From Candidatus Hodarchaeota archaeon (lineage in GTDB: Archaea; Asgardarchaeota; Heimdallarchaeia; Hodarchaeales; Hodarchaeaceae), in the NCBI GenBank assembly GCA_016840305.1, contig JAEOSP010000307.1, forward strand, positions 1-15,608: a stretch of DNA of 15,608 nucleotides, read 5' to 3'. This document shows positions 7,170-14,907 of the stretch, one piece after another. The notes beneath the pieces were generated by a model. That model did no database searches. It was not told the origin of the DNA and saw only the letters and a list, made by a program, of their open reading frames with translations. The translations under genes and the position numbers were made by a program. The first letter of the stretch is position 1; each line of letters begins with the position of its first letter.

Positions 7170-7889
7170 ATGTCATTACAGCGAATTTTTGCCAGAGGAG
7201 AAGCTTTTTCAGAAAAAGGAAGTGATCACGATTATAAAAAAGAAGATATCACAGTTAAATTCTTTCGAAAAATAGCTAGACCCGTAGTTAAACGCCTTAA
7301 TCCATATAGCTTTATCACTCCAAACAGATTAACCTGGTTCGGCTTTTCTTGGGTTATAATTGGTGCTTGGTTGCTAGTAATCGCTGAAAACAATGTATTT
7401 ATTCTTTTCCTTGTTGGATTCTGTTACTGGTTTGCTTCCTATGTTGATACTATGGATGGTATGCTTGCAAGATTGCGTAATAGTTCTTCGAAAACTGGAG
7501 AATTTCTAGATAGTGTATTAGAAGAGGGAAAAGGATTTTTTTTCTTTTTAGCACTTGGTTTTCATATACAAGACTCTACAGGCCATTTCACGCTTACTTT
7601 GGGAACTGAAATTATTGGGCCTTTTCACGTCTGGTTTCTCCTCTTTTTCATGTATGGTTTAGAGAGATGGATGGCCTTAATGTCTGTGTGGGGTAATGTC
7701 ATTCTCGAGGAACCGAGGATAGTTTCATTTGGAAATATATATTTTGTTTGGGTTTTCTTAATATTCAATATTCTAGATTGGTTTTTAGTGGTTTACACGA
7801 TTGTAATTATTCTTGTTACATTATGGACTCTATTTGAAAAAACATTCAATATTTTCCCTCCAAAAACTCAAAATAATGATAAATTGTAG
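7170..7889 (+). CDS. CDP-alcohol phosphatidyltransferase family membrane enzyme
   Basis: A 239-aa membrane enzyme that would move a phospho-alcohol from a CDP-activated donor to an acceptor in phospholipid (in archaea, archaetidyl-lipid) synthesis. The family motif D-x2-D-G-x2-A-R-x8-G-x3-D-x3-D is read at residues 93-118: Asp93, Asp96, Gly97, Ala100, Arg101, Gly110, Asp114. The final position is Glu118 instead of Asp. That residue is the proposed catalytic base, so the enzyme may be altered in rate or specificity. The segment NPYSFITPNRLTWFGF (44-59) before helix 1 is the normal N-terminal signature. Helices lie at about 55-72, 76-92, 121-132, 148-165, 190-206 and 207-224. The start ATG (MSLQRIFARG) has GAGATGA upstream. 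The alcohol (glycerol phosphate, inositol phosphate, serine, ethanolamine) cannot be read from the sequence. Confidence 0.87.
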   Translation: MSLQRIFARGEAFSEKGSDHDYKKEDITVKFFRKIARPVVKRLNPYSFITPNRLTWFGFSWVIIGAWLLVIAENNVFILFLVGFCYWFASYVDTMDGMLARLRNSSSKTGEFLDSVLEEGKGFFFFLALGFHIQDSTGHFTLTLGTEIIGPFHVWFLLFFMYGLERWMALMSVWGNVILEEPRIVSFGNIYFVWVFLIFNILDWFLVVYTIVIILVTLWTLFEKTFNIFPPKTQNNDKL

Positions 7890-8084
7890 TCAAACTTGAA
7901 TGAAGCTGAGAAATCAACAATATACCAACAAGAAAAAATTCAAAAGCATTCAGGGCGAAAACCCCCTGAACATCATGCTAAATCAGGCTTCTGGACAATG
8001 TTGTTGTTAACTATCTTTTTTTACCAGAAGTCTCTAGTCTATTACAGGTCTAGTCTTCTGGTAGATTAGGAAGCTCCAGAGATT
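7890..8084 (+). other. 195-nt spacer with two hairpins and a T-tract before cysS
   Basis: Two inverted repeats are seen. The first is TTCAGGG (7949-7955) with CCCTGAA (7964-7970) around an 8-nt loop. The second is TACCAGAAG (8022-8030) with CTTCTGGTA (8055-8063), enclosing an inner CTAG/CTAG stem (8034-8037 with 8050-8053), just 22 nt before the cysS ATG. A run of seven T (8016-8022) directly precedes the second hairpin and could end transcription of the upstream gene, as poly-T does in archaea. The second hairpin could also form at the 5' end of the cysS mRNA and affect its translation. No tRNA gene is seen. A 57-codon frame from TTG 7896 to TAG 8069 also runs through this spacer; it is discussed under findings. 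Confidence 0.45.
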
Positions 8085-9518
8085 ATGAAGGAGTGTATCA
8101 GTCTGAAACTCTATAATTCACTTACAAGGCAAATTGAAGATCTAAAACCAATTGAGAAAGGTAAAATTCGATTTTATTCCTGTGGCCAGACAATTTATCT
8201 TGATGTACACATAGGTAACGCACGAACATACTCATTCTGGGATGTACTGGTCAGATACTTACGATGGCGAGGGTATGATGTCTTCTGGGTTCAAAACTTC
8301 ACAGATGTTGGCCACCTTACAGATGATGCAGACGCTGGTGAAGATAAGATAATTAAAACAGCAAAAGACAAGAATATTGAACCAATGGTCTTAGTAGAAA
8401 CTAATATCCGCCGATTCTATGAGGATATGGATCCACTTAATATTCAAAGAGCAGATATCAATCCTCGTGCCTCGGCACATATTGTAGAACAAATTGACCA
8501 TATAAAGGATTTACTGGATAAAGGATATGCTTACGAAGTCAATGGTTCAATTTATTTTGATACTACTAAATTTCCAACTTATGGCCAATTAAGTCCAACA
8601 CGTTATGATGAGGAATCAGCAGAAGCTAGAATCTCTGCCAATCCTGATAAAAAAAATCCCCGTGATTTTGCATTATGGATCCGCGCTCCTCCAGAACATT
8701 TAATGAAGTGGACATCCCCATGGGGACTTGGATATCCAGGATGGCACCTTGAGTGCAGCGTAATGTCTCAGAAATACTTAGGAGAAACTCTAGATATTCA
8801 TGCAGGTGGGATAGATCATCTCAATCTTCATCATGATAATGAAATTGCTCAGTCAGAGGCACGTACTGGAAAGAAGTTCTGCAATATGTGGTTACACGCT
8901 GCGTTTTTAACCGTGGATGGAGAACGAATGGGAAAATCAAAAGGAAACTACATACTTGTGCGTGAATTACTCCAGAAAACCGATCCTGTGGCTGTTCGAC
9001 TATTCTTAGTAAATGGGCATTATCGCAAAGCTGTCGATTTCAATCAAGACGTCCTTAAACAAACTCAAATTCTGCTAGATCGTCTGCGAACAAGCGTTGC
9101 AGCGCTTGAACACGCGCCTGGTGGAAAGAAAACGGGTCTCAAAGCTGCTATTACTGAGGTTGAACAAGCATTTATCAAATCAATGGATGAAGATCTTAAT
9201 ACTGTGGGGGCTATCCAGGCAGTTATGCAATTCATCAAAAAGGTTAATAACGCCTTAGACAATGAAAAAACGATTTTAAAGCAAGCTCAAGATAAAATTA
9301 TCACCCTGATGGGTGTATTAGGAATTCGGTTGGACACTATAACAACAACAGGTGATTCTTCCCTACCAGCTCTCGTAGAATTGCTTATTGAACTACGGGC
9401 TGATTTACGTAAAGCGAAACAGTATGAACTAGCTGATAAAATTCGGAGTTCATTGATTACTTTGGATATTCAGCTCGAAGACAAACCAGAAGGAACAATC
9501 TGGAAATTTAAAAGTTAA
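8085..9518 (+). CDS. cysS: Cysteinyl-tRNA synthetase
   Basis: A 477-aa class I aminoacyl-tRNA synthetase that charges tRNA-Cys with cysteine using ATP. Seen: the HIGH motif as HIGN (42-45); the KMSKS motif as MGKSKG (282-287); and the four zinc/cysteine-binding ligands Cys33 (YSCG), Cys224 (WHLEC), His249 and Glu253 ([11 protein letters not shown]). Cys224 to His249 is 25 residues, as in the E. coli enzyme. Cys33 to Cys224 is about ten residues longer, because of the insert [12 protein letters not shown] (76-87) after NFTDV. That insert is found in one branch of CysRS, which I associate mainly with bacteria. The usual CGPT is CGQT here. The C-terminal anticodon-binding region (~330-477) is complete. 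The ATG at 8085 is preceded by an AGGA-type site and a hairpin. It converges with the oxidoreductase gene across a 23-nt gap. Confidence 0.96.
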   Translation: MKECISLKLYNSLTRQIEDLKPIEKGKIRFYSCGQTIYLDVHIGNARTYSFWDVLVRYLRWRGYDVFWVQNFTDVGHLTDDADAGEDKIIKTAKDKNIEPMVLVETNIRRFYEDMDPLNIQRADINPRASAHIVEQIDHIKDLLDKGYAYEVNGSIYFDTTKFPTYGQLSPTRYDEESAEARISANPDKKNPRDFALWIRAPPEHLMKWTSPWGLGYPGWHLECSVMSQKYLGETLDIHAGGIDHLNLHHDNEIAQSEARTGKKFCNMWLHAAFLTVDGERMGKSKGNYILVRELLQKTDPVAVRLFLVNGHYRKAVDFNQDVLKQTQILLDRLRTSVAALEHAPGGKKTGLKAAITEVEQAFIKSMDEDLNTVGAIQAVMQFIKKVNNALDNEKTILKQAQDKIITLMGVLGIRLDTITTTGDSSLPALVELLIELRADLRKAKQYELADKIRSSLITLDIQLEDKPEGTIWKFKS

Positions 9519-9527
9519 TACAATATA

Positions 9528-9555
9528 CCTTAGGGAAAAATTCAGATCCCTAGGG
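9528..9555. terminator. Hairpin between convergent genes, candidate bidirectional terminator
   Basis: CCTTAGGGA (9528-9536) pairs with TCCCTAGGG (9547-9555): nine pairs with one G-T wobble and a 10-nt A/T-rich loop. It sits across the 23-nt gap between cysS and the convergent oxidoreductase gene, and its right arm lies inside the last codons of the latter. An AAAAA run after the left arm gives T-rich RNA for the minus-strand transcript. Position and shape suit termination from both sides. Confidence 0.45.
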
Positions 9556-11332
9556 AATTTATTTTCTCTGAAGTAGGAATTCCTTTTGAATCCCATCCAC
9601 GAAGAGAATAATATTCGGCTTTTGAAGTTTCGAGCTCTTCTTCTTTAATTACTAGTCCTTTCGGATCGCCTAGAGGAGCTGGTTCTTGCGAAAAACGTTT
9701 GGGGAGTACGTCATCGCTTGCTGTTATTCCTTCACGCACATTGAACAAACGAGTAAGATTCCAAATACGCTCTCCAGTTAATAAGTAATTTTCAGGTGTA
9801 TATTCAAAGCCAGTCGCAGCATTTAACATTTCCACCATTTCAGGAACATCAAATGGAAGGAAATCACATAGTACTAAGGAATAGCACGCTGCTCTTTCAT
9901 CTTGAGTAGACTTAACAAATTGTGGAACACCTTCGAACGAGAATCGCTTCAAGGTACCTGATAGTTCTGCTCCTGGAGTCCAGCATCTTTGATGACAGCC
10001 ACCTCTGTCCGATGTTGAATATGCTAACGCCATTCCCCACGAACCTCTTGGCTCAACACCAGCTAGTTCGAGACCTTTCACTTGTATTGCATAATCACTA
10101 CTTTTATGACCGAGTTTGTTGGCAGCTGCCAATGAACCGTTTGCAAAGAAATCACCTATTCCTTCTTTACTAGCAATTTTACGTAATAATTCATGGACAG
10201 CGTCATCATTACCGAAAGTCAGATTATTAATTTCATTCTGCCTTAGCAATCCTTTTTCAGTTGCCTCCATTGCAAATGCTATAGTCCCACCACTAGTGAT
10301 AGTATCCATTCCAAGATCATCACATATCTCATTAGCTTTTGCTATTGCTCCTAAATCATTTACACCACAACTTGATCCTAGGAGTGCAGTAGTTTCATAT
10401 TCTGGACCATCAACTTCTAGACCTGCAAACTTCCCAGATTTATAACTAGTCTTCTTTCCACAAGCAATGCTACAACCATAACACGCAGTATGTCCAATGA
10501 CGAATTCATCACGCATACGTTCACCTGAAATTTGATCTGCGTCTTCAAAAACTCCAGAATGGAAGTTTCGAGTGGGGAGGAATCCTGCGTCATTGGACAT
10601 TTTAACCCACATAACTGTCCCAATTTCGTGCCTATGTTTCACTCCAGGATTTACTCGTACTTTCTTTCTAAATTCTCTGGTTAATTGTTTAAATTTGCCT
10701 GGATCTGTTGCTTCGATCTTTTCAGTTCCATTTACAACAACTGCTTTTAGATACTTTGAGCCCATTACAGCTCCAGTTCCTCCACGACCAGCAATATGTG
10801 TTCGATCAGTAACTATATTTGCAAACGAGACAAGATTCTCACCTGCAGGGCCAATAGAACTTACTTCACAATTTTCATGTTTTTTCTTAAGGAGTGATTC
10901 GGTTTCAAATGTTCCTTTACCCCAATACTCGTCTGCAGAGTGAAGTTCGACATTTTCAGATGTAACTTCAAGATATATAGGATTAGCTGCTCTTCCTTTC
11001 AAAATTATGTAATCAAAACCTGAACGCTTAAGTCTATGCCCAAATTTACCCCCAACATGACTATCAACAAAAATACCTGTATGAGGGGATTTGGTTACAA
11101 CTGACCATCGTCCCGATGTTTGAACAGATGTGCCGCTCAACGGTCCTGTCATTAACAATAGGATATTTTCAGGACTAAAAGGATCAATTTCAGATTTAAT
11201 AGAGTCGTAAAGTATTTTTGCACCTAATCCTTTACCACCAATCCATTTCTTTGCTTCTTGGTAATCAAGTTTCTTTTCTTGGATCCTATTCGTGGTTAAA
11301 TCCACATCAAGATACTTACCCATATAACCCAT
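9542..11332 (-). CDS. Tungsten-containing aldehyde:ferredoxin oxidoreductase family protein
   Basis: A 596-aa cytoplasmic enzyme of the AOR family, which oxidises aldehydes to carboxylic acids and reduces ferredoxin using a tungsten-bis-pterin cofactor and one 4Fe-4S cluster. Seen: the N-terminal IGGKGLGAKIL (31-41); GPLSGTSVQTSGRWSVVTKSP (63-83 region); AGRGGTGAVMGSK (181-193); cluster ligands Cys284, Cys287 and Cys291 (ACYGCSIAC) with the fourth Cys489; the first pterin-binding motif DDLGMD (338-343); and STSDRGGCH (439-447). The spacing matches the Pyrococcus furiosus AOR almost residue for residue. The second DxxGLC motif is YSLVLC (484-489), so Asp and Gly are missing there, which points to a divergent subgroup of unknown aldehyde preference. 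The ATG at 11332 starts 24 nt after homoserine dehydrogenase ends, so it is the last gene of a four-gene run. It probably oxidises aldehydes from amino-acid breakdown. Confidence 0.94.
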   Translation of the reverse strand: MGYMGKYLDVDLTTNRIQEKKLDYQEAKKWIGGKGLGAKILYDSIKSEIDPFSPENILLLMTGPLSGTSVQTSGRWSVVTKSPHTGIFVDSHVGGKFGHRLKRSGFDYIILKGRAANPIYLEVTSENVELHSADEYWGKGTFETESLLKKKHENCEVSSIGPAGENLVSFANIVTDRTHIAGRGGTGAVMGSKYLKAVVVNGTEKIEATDPGKFKQLTREFRKKVRVNPGVKHRHEIGTVMWVKMSNDAGFLPTRNFHSGVFEDADQISGERMRDEFVIGHTACYGCSIACGKKTSYKSGKFAGLEVDGPEYETTALLGSSCGVNDLGAIAKANEICDDLGMDTITSGGTIAFAMEATEKGLLRQNEINNLTFGNDDAVHELLRKIASKEGIGDFFANGSLAAANKLGHKSSDYAIQVKGLELAGVEPRGSWGMALAYSTSDRGGCHQRCWTPGAELSGTLKRFSFEGVPQFVKSTQDERAACYSLVLCDFLPFDVPEMVEMLNAATGFEYTPENYLLTGERIWNLTRLFNVREGITASDDVLPKRFSQEPAPLGDPKGLVIKEEELETSKAEYYSLRGWDSKGIPTSEKINSLGI

Positions 11333-11356
11333 AATTCTTCACAATTTCTAGTTTCT

Positions 11357-12400
11357 TTATTTCGCTAACTTTCGATGAATATCTAGAATATCCGTCAATA
11401 GAGCGTATCCTGTTGCTTCCTTACCTGCTCCAGGGCCAACTATTGTAATATCACCAAGGTATTTTGTTGTAAAAGTGAGCGCATTTATCGGACCACTCAC
11501 TGCAGCTAAGGGATGACTAAGGAGAACTTTTTCAGGTCTAACATACGCATCCACAGATCCATCTTCTGCAATAGAGGTTGAAGCGATAAGTTTCCATCTT
11601 TTCCCTTCTTTTTTAGCGGCTTCTATATCTTGAGAAGTTATCTTTGTTATTCCTTGACAAGGAACTTGGTCCTTTGTTATATCGGCACCCATAAGAACAT
11701 TACTTAAAATTACTACTTTACCCAGCGCATCATATCCTTCAACATCAGCAGTTGGGTCTGCTTCAGCATAACCCAAATCTTGAGCTTGTTTTAATGCTTC
11801 ATCAAAACCTAATCCATTGACTTCCATCTCAGTTAAGATATAATTAGTAGTGCCATTTACAATCCCTTGAATTTTTGAAATTTTGGATGCCGCAAGATTG
11901 TAAGTCCCAAGATTAATTGCGGGTGTACCTGCAAGAACAGTACCTTCAAATCGCAATTCGACATTATTTTCCTTAGCTAATGCTTGCATTTCGTTAGCAA
12001 CTAGCGCAATAGGTCCCTTGTTGGTCATAACAACATGTTTTTTACTGTTAAATGCTGCTTTGAGATGACTTATTGCTGGTTCACCTGTATTGATGTCTGT
12101 CCAACTTACTTCTACAATCATATCAGCATTTGTGTCTTTTATAGTTCTTAAGCTATCCCAGCCTTTTATTCCTGTAGGATAAGCATCAATCTTTCCTTTT
12201 GTTTTTACAAGATCGAGAACCTTTTGAAGGTCAAGACCCTTCTCATCATACACTGATCCCTTCATTTTATCAGATATAGCCACTACCTGATACTCGAATC
12301 CATAATTTATTTTTAATTCATCTTTCAGCTCTAATAGCTGCTCAGCTAATCCTGATCCAACTACACCAAAACCTATAAATGCAATTTTTGTAATACTCAT
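11357..12400 (-). CDS. hom: Homoserine dehydrogenase
   Basis: A 347-aa NAD(P)-dependent enzyme that reduces aspartate semialdehyde to homoserine, the branch point to threonine and methionine. Seen: Rossmann motif GFGVVGSG (10-17), TNKGP (126-130), the EGTVLAGTPAINL core (152-164), VNGTTNYIL (181-189) and YAEADPTADVEGYDALGK (211-228). The catalytic pair Asp224 and Lys228 matches the conserved Asp/Lys of the yeast enzyme. There is no C-terminal ACT domain, so allosteric control by threonine through ACT is not expected. I chose ATG 12400 (MSITKIAFIG) because AAGGT is 7 nt before it; a TTG at 12415 lies upstream of that site. It follows the aminotransferase by 27 nt and precedes the oxidoreductase by 24 nt. 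Confidence 0.96.
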   Translation of the reverse strand: MSITKIAFIGFGVVGSGLAEQLLELKDELKINYGFEYQVVAISDKMKGSVYDEKGLDLQKVLDLVKTKGKIDAYPTGIKGWDSLRTIKDTNADMIVEVSWTDINTGEPAISHLKAAFNSKKHVVMTNKGPIALVANEMQALAKENNVELRFEGTVLAGTPAINLGTYNLAASKISKIQGIVNGTTNYILTEMEVNGLGFDEALKQAQDLGYAEADPTADVEGYDALGKVVILSNVLMGADITKDQVPCQGITKITSQDIEAAKKEGKRWKLIASTSIAEDGSVDAYVRPEKVLLSHPLAAVSGPINALTFTTKYLGDITIVGPGAGKEATGYALLTDILDIHRKLAK

Positions 12401-12427
12401 TATTAGTACCTTCAAATTATCGAAAAT

Positions 12428-13600
12428 TTATTTTTTTTTATTATAATTATTCATAACATCCTTAATTTGATCTATTGCTCTATTAATTATTTGTACATCT
12501 GTTGCGTACGAAAATCTTAGGTATCCTTCACCATTCTGTCCAAAAATTGTCCCTGGAAGACAGGCTACTCCTGCTTCTGTTAATAAAAAGTCTGCAATTT
12601 GTTTAGATCTCATTCCAGTTTCAGTTATATTTGGAAAAGCATAAAATGCCCCTTGAGGTGTTAAGCAGGAAAAGCCTGGAATTTCGTTTAATCCTTTCAC
12701 AATTGCATCTCTACGTTCTCGAAAAGCTTTCATATTATTATGTAAATCAGTTTGAGGACCAACTAGAGCTTCTACACCAGCTTTTTGAGTAAATGAGGAA
12801 ACACAAGATACAGTGGTTGAAATTAATAGTCCCATACGATCAATGATATTTTCCGGTCCTACTGCATATCCTAAACGCCAGCCTGTCATAGAATACGCTT
12901 TAGCAAATCCATCTAAAATAATAGTTCTATTTTCAGCTTTATCAAGAAACGCAGGTGAATGGAAAGTTTGATCATATACCATCTTGGAGTATATCTCATC
13001 GGTTAGCACAGAAATATTATGTTTTTCCGCAAGTTCAGCTACATACTCGATCTCACTTTTCTTCATCACTGAACCTGTGGGATTCATGGGAGAATTTATC
13101 AGGATTAACTTAGTTTTATCAGTAATGTTTGCTTCAATGTCAGCTGGATCTAATCGAAACTTATTTTCTTCCTTCAATGGAATAGGCTTTTGTTTACACC
13201 CTAAATAATTTAATACTGCACCATACGTCGGAAAACTTGGATCCGAGAATATTACTTCATCAGTCAGATGTGTGATTACTGATCTAATTGCATAATATAT
13301 CCCTGGATTTGCTCCAGGGAGTACAAGGATTTGGTTAAGAGTCGGTCGGAAACCCCGAGTTTTCTCAATTTCATCTTGGATGGCTTCTCTTAACTCTAAA
13401 ATACCTTCTGCTGCTACATATCCAGTAAAATTATCATCTATTGCTTTCTTAGCAGCTTCTTTCACATGGAGGGGGGTAGGAAAATCAGGTTGACCAATTT
13501 CGAAATGGAGAATTGTTTTCCCAGATCTTTCTAAGGCTTTAGCTTTTGAGAGTACCTCAAAAATTCCTGCACCTGTCCTTAAGCTTTCAAAATCCAACAT
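12428..13600 (-). CDS. Class I pyridoxal-phosphate aminotransferase (aspartate/aromatic type)
   Basis: A 390-aa PLP enzyme of the AAT-I family (I-gamma style), which moves an amino group between an amino acid and a 2-oxo acid. Seen: Asn173 in NSPMNPTG (169-176), Asp201 and Tyr204 in LTDEIYSKMVYD, the Schiff-base Lys234 in FAKAYSMTGWRLGY, and the carboxylate-binding Arg362 in GYLRFSYA. The entry EIGQPDFPTP (34-43) is the usual N-terminal signature. ATG 13600 (MLDFESL) has GAGGT 8 nt upstream; a TTG five codons further out precedes that site and is unlikely. It is 23 nt downstream of the unknown 427-aa gene and 27 nt before homoserine dehydrogenase. Donor choice (aspartate, alanine, aromatic, or a homoserine-pathway keto acid) cannot be decided by sight. 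Beside homoserine dehydrogenase, an aspartate aminotransferase is the simplest reading. Confidence 0.93.
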   Translation of the reverse strand: MLDFESLRTGAGIFEVLSKAKALERSGKTILHFEIGQPDFPTPLHVKEAAKKAIDDNFTGYVAAEGILELREAIQDEIEKTRGFRPTLNQILVLPGANPGIYYAIRSVITHLTDEVIFSDPSFPTYGAVLNYLGCKQKPIPLKEENKFRLDPADIEANITDKTKLILINSPMNPTGSVMKKSEIEYVAELAEKHNISVLTDEIYSKMVYDQTFHSPAFLDKAENRTIILDGFAKAYSMTGWRLGYAVGPENIIDRMGLLISTTVSCVSSFTQKAGVEALVGPQTDLHNNMKAFRERRDAIVKGLNEIPGFSCLTPQGAFYAFPNITETGMRSKQIADFLLTEAGVACLPGTIFGQNGEGYLRFSYATDVQIINRAIDQIKDVMNNYNKKK

Positions 13601-13623
13601 TATTGCGTACCTCAATATTTCTA

Positions 13624-14907
13624 TTAACGATGATGCAGTTTGCGTGCCGCAATGAAGCTTAGCCCATTTTCTGTTAATGCTTTTGCTGTATTATTAACTG
13701 CTGTGTGGCGATCTCGATAGTTTTGTCTTAGGAAATCCCAGTGTCCAGATTGTATAATTTCATCTTTTGCTCTGAAATAGTCAAGGATATCTGAGGGATG
13801 TTCACGTGTTTTATCGATATCTGGATCTCCACCTTCATGTTTTGCTGAAATATTCTTTACCAGAGGAGTTAGTTCAATAAGCTCGTCACGTCGATTATAT
13901 GGTTGTCGAACAATGGATTTATAAGTTTCAATGATATGATGTTCAAATCTAACAACGTCTTCGAAGTTAAAAGCTTTTCTAATTTCTGCAGTAACTTCTA
14001 GTGTTTCATTATTGACTGAATTGGCAAGGTTAAAACCAATTAAGGAAGAAGACCCATCCTCGCGAGCGAATAGTTTTGCGGTCATCAAAGTCCACAGACA
14101 GCCATATGGATTGTCATTTCCCATATACACAGATATCTTGAACTCATTATCTACACCTAATTTATGGAGGAAGTATCCCAATAGAACTGTTCCTGGGTTA
14201 ATATTAAGCACTTGTTTTACTCCATATTCGGTGTAATAATATAGAAATTCATCAACCCATTTAAGAGCAAAGTCATTCGGCTGTCCAATACCGCCAAAGT
14301 AGCCTGTTATTGTATCAGGTCCTCCAAGATGAACATTCACTGGTGCACCATCAGGACCAGGAGCAGTTCCTTTTGTGTCCAAAGTTTCCACGTACGTTGA
14401 ACCGATAATTTGCATTGCAGCTGCCATGGCAAGAATATCGCCATCTTCTTCCTGTTCTTTCATCTTTCGGACTCTTATAATACGTCCTGGCATAAGATTT
14501 TCCTGCTTCAAAGCAAGATTTGCCTCTTCAATCAAGAAGGGGAAATATTGACAAGCTGATAATTCAAGAGTTACAGCAAAATCATCATTAAAATCCATAG
14601 ACGAGGCTCGATCACCAAGTATCTTCTTACGATACTCAGGAACACTAATAAAGGATTGATTATCTCTTTCTTCTATTAACCAATCTAAATCTTTGATGTA
14701 CTCTGGTTTCTTAATCTGGAGTTTTGCTATTAAATTTTCATATTTACTCGCTTCGCGAGCTTTGCTGTTTATCTCTTCTACCCCACCATATTTATCAATA
14801 ACTTGAATTAGATCATTGATTAGCGGATTTTCAGGGTTTAATAAGAAATCATTAATTTCTTTTAGATTTTCTTTTGGTATCATAAGTTTTTGTCTAAGAT
14901 CAGACAT
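13624..14907 (-). CDS. Uncharacterised 427-aa cytoplasmic protein leading the amino-acid operon
   Basis: I do not recognise this family. Read from ATG 14907 (MSDLRQKLMI), which has GGAGG 8 nt upstream; an extension to 14991 would add an unlikely 28-residue hydrophobic leader. Residues 1-100 are charged and mostly helical. Residues ~105-370 look like an alpha/beta enzyme with alternating strands and helices. Glycine/proline-rich loops typical of an active site are present: GTAPGPDGAPVNVHLGGPDT (180-199), GYFGGIGQP (202-210), NINPGT (235-240), YMGNDNPYG (261-269), GFNLANSVNNETL (291-303) and KHEGGDPDIDKTREH (356-370). Possible metal or acid-base residues are Glu322-His323-His324, His357-Glu358 and Asp361. 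There are only two Cys (119, 270), no signal peptide and no membrane helix. It sits 23 nt before an aminotransferase, then homoserine dehydrogenase and an aldehyde oxidoreductase, so an amino-acid-related enzyme is a fair inference. The fold might be a TIM barrel, but this is a guess. Confidence 0.8.
   Translation of the reverse strand: MSDLRQKLMIPKENLKEINDFLLNPENPLINDLIQVIDKYGGVEEINSKAREASKYENLIAKLQIKKPEYIKDLDWLIEERDNQSFISVPEYRKKILGDRASSMDFNDDFAVTLELSACQYFPFLIEEANLALKQENLMPGRIIRVRKMKEQEEDGDILAMAAAMQIIGSTYVETLDTKGTAPGPDGAPVNVHLGGPDTITGYFGGIGQPNDFALKWVDEFLYYYTEYGVKQVLNINPGTVLLGYFLHKLGVDNEFKISVYMGNDNPYGCLWTLMTAKLFAREDGSSSLIGFNLANSVNNETLEVTAEIRKAFNFEDVVRFEHHIIETYKSIVRQPYNRRDELIELTPLVKNISAKHEGGDPDIDKTREHPSDILDYFRAKDEIIQSGHWDFLRQNYRDRHTAVNNTAKALTENGLSFIAARKLHHR

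Noticed and set aside
8022..8063. T-box riboswitch controlling cysS
   Set aside because: No AGGGUGG antiterminator bulge sequence and no specifier stem; T-boxes are bacterial.
10116..10943. Plus-strand open frames opposite the oxidoreductase gene (10116-10445 and 10572-10943)
   Set aside because: They are antisense to a full, motif-rich AOR gene and their translations have no recognisable domains.
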